Below, piece after piece: positions 17,356 to 20,960 of a DNA stretch of 20,960 bases (position 1 is its first letter; each line of letters starts with the position of its first letter). The translations under genes were made by a program, and so were the position numbers. Below the pieces are notes generated by a model. That model made no database searches. It was given only the letters and a program-made list of their open reading frames with translations, and was not told the DNA's origin. Origin of the DNA: a virus. The DNA is taken from the IMG/VR virus record IMGVR_UViG_3300049216_000317, positions 1 to 20,960 of that record; one strand, written 5' to 3'.

Positions 17356-18092
17356 TACTTCGACTCTTTTTTCGTGAGTTTTGGCTTAGGCATTGATTTC
17401 AATTCAGCGAGCTTTTCCTTGTGAGCGTCACGTTTTGGCTGAGGATCGTGCTGACCCTTGGCTTTCAGTTCAGCTTTATATTCGTGTGAACCTTCGCTCG
17501 CTTTTCGGCTTGACCAAGGCATGTGAACGCCCTTTTGGCTCAAGTGATTGTCGAACTCTTTTCCTGATGAAATGCTTTGCGGGATGAAAGAGCCTTTTTT
17601 AGGAGCGGCTTTCTTGCCTGCGATTTCAGCTTTCTTTTGCTTTTCGCCTTTTGAAAGATCACCTTCAGGTTTTTCGCCTTCTGGCTTTTTCTCTTTAATT
17701 TCTTGGGCAGGCTTATCTTCTGGAGCTTTGCCTTCGCGTTTATGTTCCATGCGGCCCATAAACTTCGCGAGCTTCATATGGCCCTTAAGATTTGACTCTT
17801 TTTCGCCATCGCCTTCTTCAGCTTTTTCATGACCATGTTCGGCCAGATGCTGTTCGACGACTTCATTTACTTTTTCGCCAAGTGTCTTCTCACCAAGATC
17901 TTGTTCGCCATTGCCCTCTTTTGGAGCTTTGTCGGGGTTGTTACCCTTAACGCCATCTTTTGGAGTGTCATTTGGTTCGTCAGCAGCGAGCTTCTTGCCT
18001 GGCTCTTTTTCTTCAGACTTCTTGAGAACTTCGACGCAAGTTTTCAAAACTGCGTAGGCTGCCTCTTTTGCTGTGTACTTTTTTTGATCCAT
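17355..18092 (-). CDS. Highly charged, disordered Lys/Glu/Pro-rich protein
   Basis: A 245-residue protein with ribosome site GAGGAA. Residues 1-28 form a short helix (AAYAVLKTCVEVLKKSEEKE). Residues 30-160 are low-complexity, rich in Lys, Glu, Gly, Asp and Pro (EKKPEGEKPEGDLSKGEKQK). Residues about 165-205 form a small ordered element (GSFIPQSISSGKEFDNHLSQ, then KGVHMPWSSRKASEG), and the end is basic. It may be an internal or scaffold-like virion component or bind nucleic acid; no function can be assigned. The composition is unlike its neighbours. Confidence 0.6.
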   Translation of the reverse strand: MDQKKYTAKEAAYAVLKTCVEVLKKSEEKEPGKKLAADEPNDTPKDGVKGNNPDKAPKEGNGEQDLGEKTLGEKVNEVVEQHLAEHGHEKAEEGDGEKESNLKGHMKLAKFMGRMEHKREGKAPEDKPAQEIKEKKPEGEKPEGDLSKGEKQKKAEIAGKKAAPKKGSFIPQSISSGKEFDNHLSQKGVHMPWSSRKASEGSHEYKAELKAKGQHDPQPKRDAHKEKLAELKSMPKPKLTKKESK

Positions 18093-18146
18093 TAAAGGTT
18101 CCTCGTGGTTACGCTAAAGATTGGTTCAGGGATTGTTTTCAAAATT

Positions 18147-18395
18147 TTAACTATTTGTTTTCCCAGAGCTTTTTCCCTTACCCCGTTGTTTTTCGAGGAA
18201 AGAGCGAAGACTTTCGATACTGGGTCGCTTGATCTCTTCAAAATCTTCGCTTTTAAAGAAAAGGCTCTTTTTGCCAAACGGATCGGCAGGCTTTTTAGCC
18301 TTTGGAGTCTTTGTCGCAGTCGCTTGAGTTCCGACCTTAGTAGGCGCAGGAATTGGCGATTTTAACTTTAGTTTGGGGAGCAAGCTCATACCCAT
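18147..18395 (-). CDS. Hypothetical basic, Lys/Pro-rich protein
   Basis: An 82-residue basic protein. The first 40 residues are Pro/Lys/Thr-rich and disordered (KLKLKSPIPAPTKVGTQATA). A short ordered patch follows (KSLFFKSEDFEEIKRPSIES, then LRSFLEKQRGKG). There is no good ribosome site; a second ATG lies two codons in. Small basic proteins like this occur near head-tail genes and may bind DNA or capsid, but the role is unknown. A 54-base gap separates it from the charged protein downstream. Confidence 0.5.
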   Translation of the reverse strand: MGMSLLPKLKLKSPIPAPTKVGTQATATKTPKAKKPADPFGKKSLFFKSEDFEEIKRPSIESLRSFLEKQRGKGKSSGKTNS

Positions 18396-18408
18396 AAGAT
18401 TGGTTCAG

Positions 18409-18573
18409 CTATTCGTCTTTGGGCTCACAAAGACGTTTGGCTTTTTGTCTTTCGGATTTCTTTGAGGGTCTGGGTGGGACTAAAGCTTGGTCGCAGGAAT
18501 CGCACCAGCACTTCTTACGGACAGCACCATAGGGTATCTTTTTTGGCTTTCGATGCCCTTTATGACAGCGCAT
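18409..18573 (-). CDS. 54-residue zinc-finger-like protein
   Basis: A short gene filling the gap between two structural genes. The protein starts MRCHKGHRKPKKIPYGAVRK and continues with KCWCDSCDQALVPP, so Cys3, His4, His7, Cys22, Cys24 and Cys27 could hold one zinc ion; the rest is strongly basic. It resembles small treble-clef or HNH-like zinc modules but is too short for a nuclease. The ribosome site is weak, and the start lies 8 bases after the neck protein stop. The size and Cys pattern support a real gene of unknown role. Confidence 0.55.
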   Translation of the reverse strand: MRCHKGHRKPKKIPYGAVRKKCWCDSCDQALVPPRPSKKSERQKAKRLCEPKDE

Positions 18574-18581
18574 GAGTCGTA

Positions 18582-19589
18582 TTAGTCTTCGTTGAAATCC
18601 GCTTTGGCAGTCGCAATGGTATCGGTGTACCAGGCGTCTTCAAAAGAATCGGCGTCCAGGTTCGACAAGATAGAAACTCCACCAATGTAACCAGATCCCC
18701 GTTTTTCACGCAGGGCTACGGTTTCAACCAAGCGTTGCGGTGATTTGATCCAGGTCATTTCAACCTGTGCAGAAATGCTAATGGTTCGATCAAATACCAG
18801 ATCGCCGCCATCATTGGTTAGTTCTTCGGATGGCTTTAGTGGTCCGCTTTGGAAGGTCGTTTCGGCCATTCCATTAGCTTCGAGCAATGACTCTCGGTAG
18901 CGATATAGACCATATAAAACGATGTCGTGAAGCCAAATGGTCGACTGAGGGTCGCCATGGCATGAGCAAATGATATTATAGCTAGCTTGGCTGAAAGAAT
19001 GCTCAACGCGGGCAACATAGAATTGGTTAGCAGGAACTACGGCCAGCTGCGTCGCATTAATCTCAATTCCGGGTTCAAGAATAATCGTATTGTCTGTGGC
19101 ATCTTGGATAGCCCATCCTTGACCCGTTGCTGGATTGACGAGAATCATGCCAGCAGCAATAAGGGTGTCGCCCAATACGTTTGGATCAAGGGTAACAGTG
19201 CCCGTGCTTTGATTATAGCTAATAGGCGAAAATGGTTTGATGATGTATGGAATTGGCTTTTTGATCTGTTTAGGCAGAAGCTTGACCGTATCAGTGCTAG
19301 CGTCTCCAAGCAGTTTCATTTCGGTCTTTTCGTTTTGACCCCCCAAGACAATGGCAATGTGGGGAAATTCCATTCGGTCCGAAACATAAGCCAAAGAGAT
19401 ATTGATTTTATTGTTTTTGAACCACTCTTTAGCTGCCTGGACCTGTTTTTTACCGTATTTTTGATTCAAATATGAATTGGTCACAAGATCAGAGAAAATA
19501 TCGTCGATTAACCATTCGTTGGCTCGAAGATCGTCCAAGAAGAGTTCAATTGCCGTTTTAAGAATCGCGTCAGCTGAGATGATGCCCAT
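18582..19589 (-). CDS. Putative neck / head-tail connection protein
   Basis: A 335-residue protein. The N-terminal helix (ILKTAIELFLDDLRANEWLI) and GKKQVQAAKEWFKNNKINIS are followed by a beta-rich centre. The last third contains WLHDIVLYGLYRYRESLLEA, NGMAETTFQSGPLKPSEELT and RTISISAQVEMTWIKS, a helix plus strand pattern known to me from phage neck or tail terminator-like proteins in large myoviruses. Its place between the tail-completion-like protein and the sheath supports a role at the head-tail joint. The assignment is from position and partial memory, not proof. Confidence 0.5.
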   Translation of the reverse strand: MGIISADAILKTAIELFLDDLRANEWLIDDIFSDLVTNSYLNQKYGKKQVQAAKEWFKNNKINISLAYVSDRMEFPHIAIVLGGQNEKTEMKLLGDASTDTVKLLPKQIKKPIPYIIKPFSPISYNQSTGTVTLDPNVLGDTLIAAGMILVNPATGQGWAIQDATDNTIILEPGIEINATQLAVVPANQFYVARVEHSFSQASYNIICSCHGDPQSTIWLHDIVLYGLYRYRESLLEANGMAETTFQSGPLKPSEELTNDGGDLVFDRTISISAQVEMTWIKSPQRLVETVALREKRGSGYIGGVSILSNLDADSFEDAWYTDTIATAKADFNED

Positions 19590-19600
19590 ATTAACCTATA

Positions 19601-20401
19601 TCATTCCCACTTCGTCCAAGACTCGATGTTCTTCAAAGCCTCTGGCAGGACCTGAGATTCCCAAATCGCCATGGCATGTTCTTTCGCGCGCTCAAAGAAG
19701 TTCTTGGCCTGAAGTCCAGGGTGAATCCATTTGCCTTGGCTTTTAGGTCCTGAAGTGACGGTGCGGAAGGTTTTTACCGAAAGGGTTCCGGTGCGCTGCC
19801 CTTTTTTGTTTTGGCCCGTTACGCGCTGAAAGGCGTTTACGTTTTGGCCGATTGGCGTGTTGCCACGCCCAGGGATTGGACCACCAAGATCTAGATCTTT
19901 GATGGTGCGGCCATGTTTTAGGTTTCCTGCGCCGTCAGTTGTTTTACCGAAAAGACTTGCGCCTTTACCAAACTTCTCTTTATAGCCCTTTTGAAGCTGT
20001 TCGCGCATGTTACTCATATTGACTGTACGATCCTGTGCTGGACCATTGTGTTCGAAGGGGATGATTCGATACCGAATGCCATTTTTCCCGACCTTGCCGT
20101 TTTTTAAAAGTCCCGGCTTCATGTCGAAATTTTCTGGCAAACCATCTTCAATAAAAATTGCCGATTGCTCTAAGGTGCAAACGAATACGCCGGGCGCGAT
20201 TTCTTTAAATGGAGTTAAAGCCTGCAAATAGGTATTACGAGTTGAGTGAAGTTCGTTTTGAACCATTTCAAGAAGGAAGGTGTAAGTTTGGTTCGCGAGA
20301 TTTCGAGCCGCTTCGTTAAGTTCTTGCTCAACCTCTTGCCGAAACAAATGAAAAGTCTCGGCAATTTCGTCCGTATTTAGTGAAAAATGAACGTTTGGCA
20401 T
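19601..20401 (-). CDS. Putative tail completion / head-tail joining protein (HK97 gp10-like)
   Basis: A 266-residue protein. It starts with a helical region (EIAETFHLFRQEVEQELNEA, then ARNLANQTYTFLLEMVQNEL), followed by beta strands. Near the end is KWIHPGLQAKNFFERAKEHA, which resembles the WxHPGxxxxxFF signature at the C-terminus of HK97 gp10-like tail completion proteins, and then a final helix. The middle (residues about 130-210) is Gly/Lys-rich and longer than usual for the family. The start lies 1 base after the stop of the preceding small gene; the ribosome site is GAAAGGG. These proteins join the finished tail to the head. Confidence 0.6.
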   Translation of the reverse strand: MPNVHFSLNTDEIAETFHLFRQEVEQELNEAARNLANQTYTFLLEMVQNELHSTRNTYLQALTPFKEIAPGVFVCTLEQSAIFIEDGLPENFDMKPGLLKNGKVGKNGIRYRIIPFEHNGPAQDRTVNMSNMREQLQKGYKEKFGKGASLFGKTTDGAGNLKHGRTIKDLDLGGPIPGRGNTPIGQNVNAFQRVTGQNKKGQRTGTLSVKTFRTVTSGPKSQGKWIHPGLQAKNFFERAKEHAMAIWESQVLPEALKNIESWTKWE

Positions 20402-20402
20402 A

Positions 20403-20579
20403 TTACCCTTTCGAAGGGTTAACAGGCACTCCGGAATCGCCCATCACTCGCGGCTTTTTCATATCGATGAAGCGGACTTTACCCTGTGCATCGGTAACCT
20501 TTTGTTGGCCTTTGCCATTAATGCCACCGTCCGGGATCACAGTCCGCGCGATATGTTTGGTCGTATGTTTCGCGGACAA
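20403..20579 (-). CDS. Hypothetical 58-residue protein with uncertain start
   Basis: An open frame fills the gap between two genes. It encodes TTKHIARTVIPDGGINGKGQ, then QKVTDAQGKVRFIDMKKPRV and ends VPVNPSKG, which reads like a genuine beta-type small protein. The best start is TTG at 20579, 5 bases after the upstream stop, with AAGG about 10 bases before it; a GTG within the frame is another option. The frame also stays open upstream, overlapping the preceding gene. Function unknown. Confidence 0.45.
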   Translation of the reverse strand: MSAKHTTKHIARTVIPDGGINGKGQQKVTDAQGKVRFIDMKKPRVMGDSGVPVNPSKG

Positions 20580-20584
20580 CTTGC

Positions 20585-20960
20585 CTACGCCTTGGCCGAT
20601 TGTCCCTTGGGCTTTGGGGGCGGGGCACCGCCCTCTTTTGCTGGAGCAGCCGACTGCTCTTGTGGAACTTGTTTTTCAGGCGCTTGCGCTTCGTCAGGAC
20701 CATTTTCTTGAGTTGGAACTTCGTCATCACCACTGAAACCCAACATTTTGGCCATTTCAATCATTGAACGCAGCATGGCAATTGACGCCTGATAAAATTC
20801 AGGAGCCTGTTCTTTTGCCATTTCGAGGACCTTCTTCTGGGATTTGAATCCTTGAAGAGCTTGTCCTACCATTTGCGAGACTTTTTCTTTTTGAATATTT
20901 TGAGCGTGGTTATCTAATCCGTCTTTTAGAACAGAACCTAGGTCTGGACCTTCGTCATCT
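20585..20960 (-). CDS. C-terminal part of a phage protein, cut by the window edge
   Basis: The frame is open to the right end of the window, so only the last 124 residues are visible. They consist of helices (NIQKEKVSQMVGQALQGFKS, then LEMAKEQAPEFYQASIAMLR and MIEMAKMLGF) and a Pro/Glu/Gln/Ala-rich disordered tail ending KPKGQSAKA. An internal ATG at 20872 has no ribosome site and is unlikely to be the start. Its position upstream of head-tail genes would suit a head-associated or scaffold-like protein, but the visible part does not identify it. Confidence 0.6.
   Translation of the reverse strand, partial: DDEGPDLGSVLKDGLDNHAQNIQKEKVSQMVGQALQGFKSQKKVLEMAKEQAPEFYQASIAMLRSMIEMAKMLGFSGDDEVPTQENGPDEAQAPEKQVPQEQSAAPAKEGGAPPPKPKGQSAKA

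Noticed and set aside
18829-19746. Rightward frames of 89-162 codons opposite the neck and tail-completion genes
   Set aside because: Composition and missing ribosome sites mark them as antisense shadows of longer, protein-like leftward genes.

Overview
The window looks like part of a contractile-tailed (myovirus-type) phage or prophage genome with moderate GC content. The evidence is a long leftward (minus-strand) late block carrying a tail sheath (14893-17037), a tail tube (14427-14879), tail fibre and baseplate-like proteins, a holin-like protein, a permuted papain-like hydrolase and a tail-assembly-chaperone-like pair. The left quarter carries small rightward genes typical of a phage early or accessory region, plus an RNA ligase. 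The host cannot be read directly. The secreted zinc metallopeptidase at 13513-14328 resembles, from memory, exported peptidases of Bdellovibrio-like predatory bacteria, so a Bdellovibrionota host is a weak guess.

Layout. 1-1808: tightly packed rightward small genes of unknown function, many with overlapping ends. 1809-2487: a mostly noncoding control stretch with hairpins, palindromes and one 53-aa gene. 2488-4155: a rightward set made of a helical basic protein, a Cys-rich protein and an RNA ligase with all nucleotidyltransferase motifs. 4055-5100: five short leftward genes, coupled by GTGA overlaps or short gaps, behind a good sigma70-type promoter at 5124-5153. 5100-6061: almost 1 kb without a convincing protein gene. 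It holds inverted repeats, a convergent DnaA-box-like pair, two bidirectional terminators, an extended -10 promoter and many short RNA stems, and it separates the early-like half from the late half. 6062-20960: the late block, read leftward, broken only by a small rightward gene with its own promoter (7786-7980) and by a terminator plus new promoter in front of the exported peptidase (14335-14400).

How the genes work together. Read in the direction of transcription (right to left), the late genes give a fragment likely from the head or head-tail region, neck and tail completion proteins, small charged proteins, sheath, tube, peptidase, structural proteins, fibre, fibre-associated protein, wall hydrolase, holin-like protein and finally two chaperone-like proteins. 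No tape measure, terminase, portal or capsid gene is in view.

Most unusual signals: (1) a 65-nt run of thirteen exact-register pentamers (NAGTN on the minus strand) that begins at the predicted transcription start of the chaperone operon; (2) the structured, gene-free 5420-6060 region; (3) a metallopeptidase whose signal peptide only appears if translation starts at a CTG codon; (4) a family of palindromes next to perfect TTGACA boxes; (5) paired hairpins displaying CGGA loops at 2026-2060; (6) a shared promoter sequence at 5764 and 7761.
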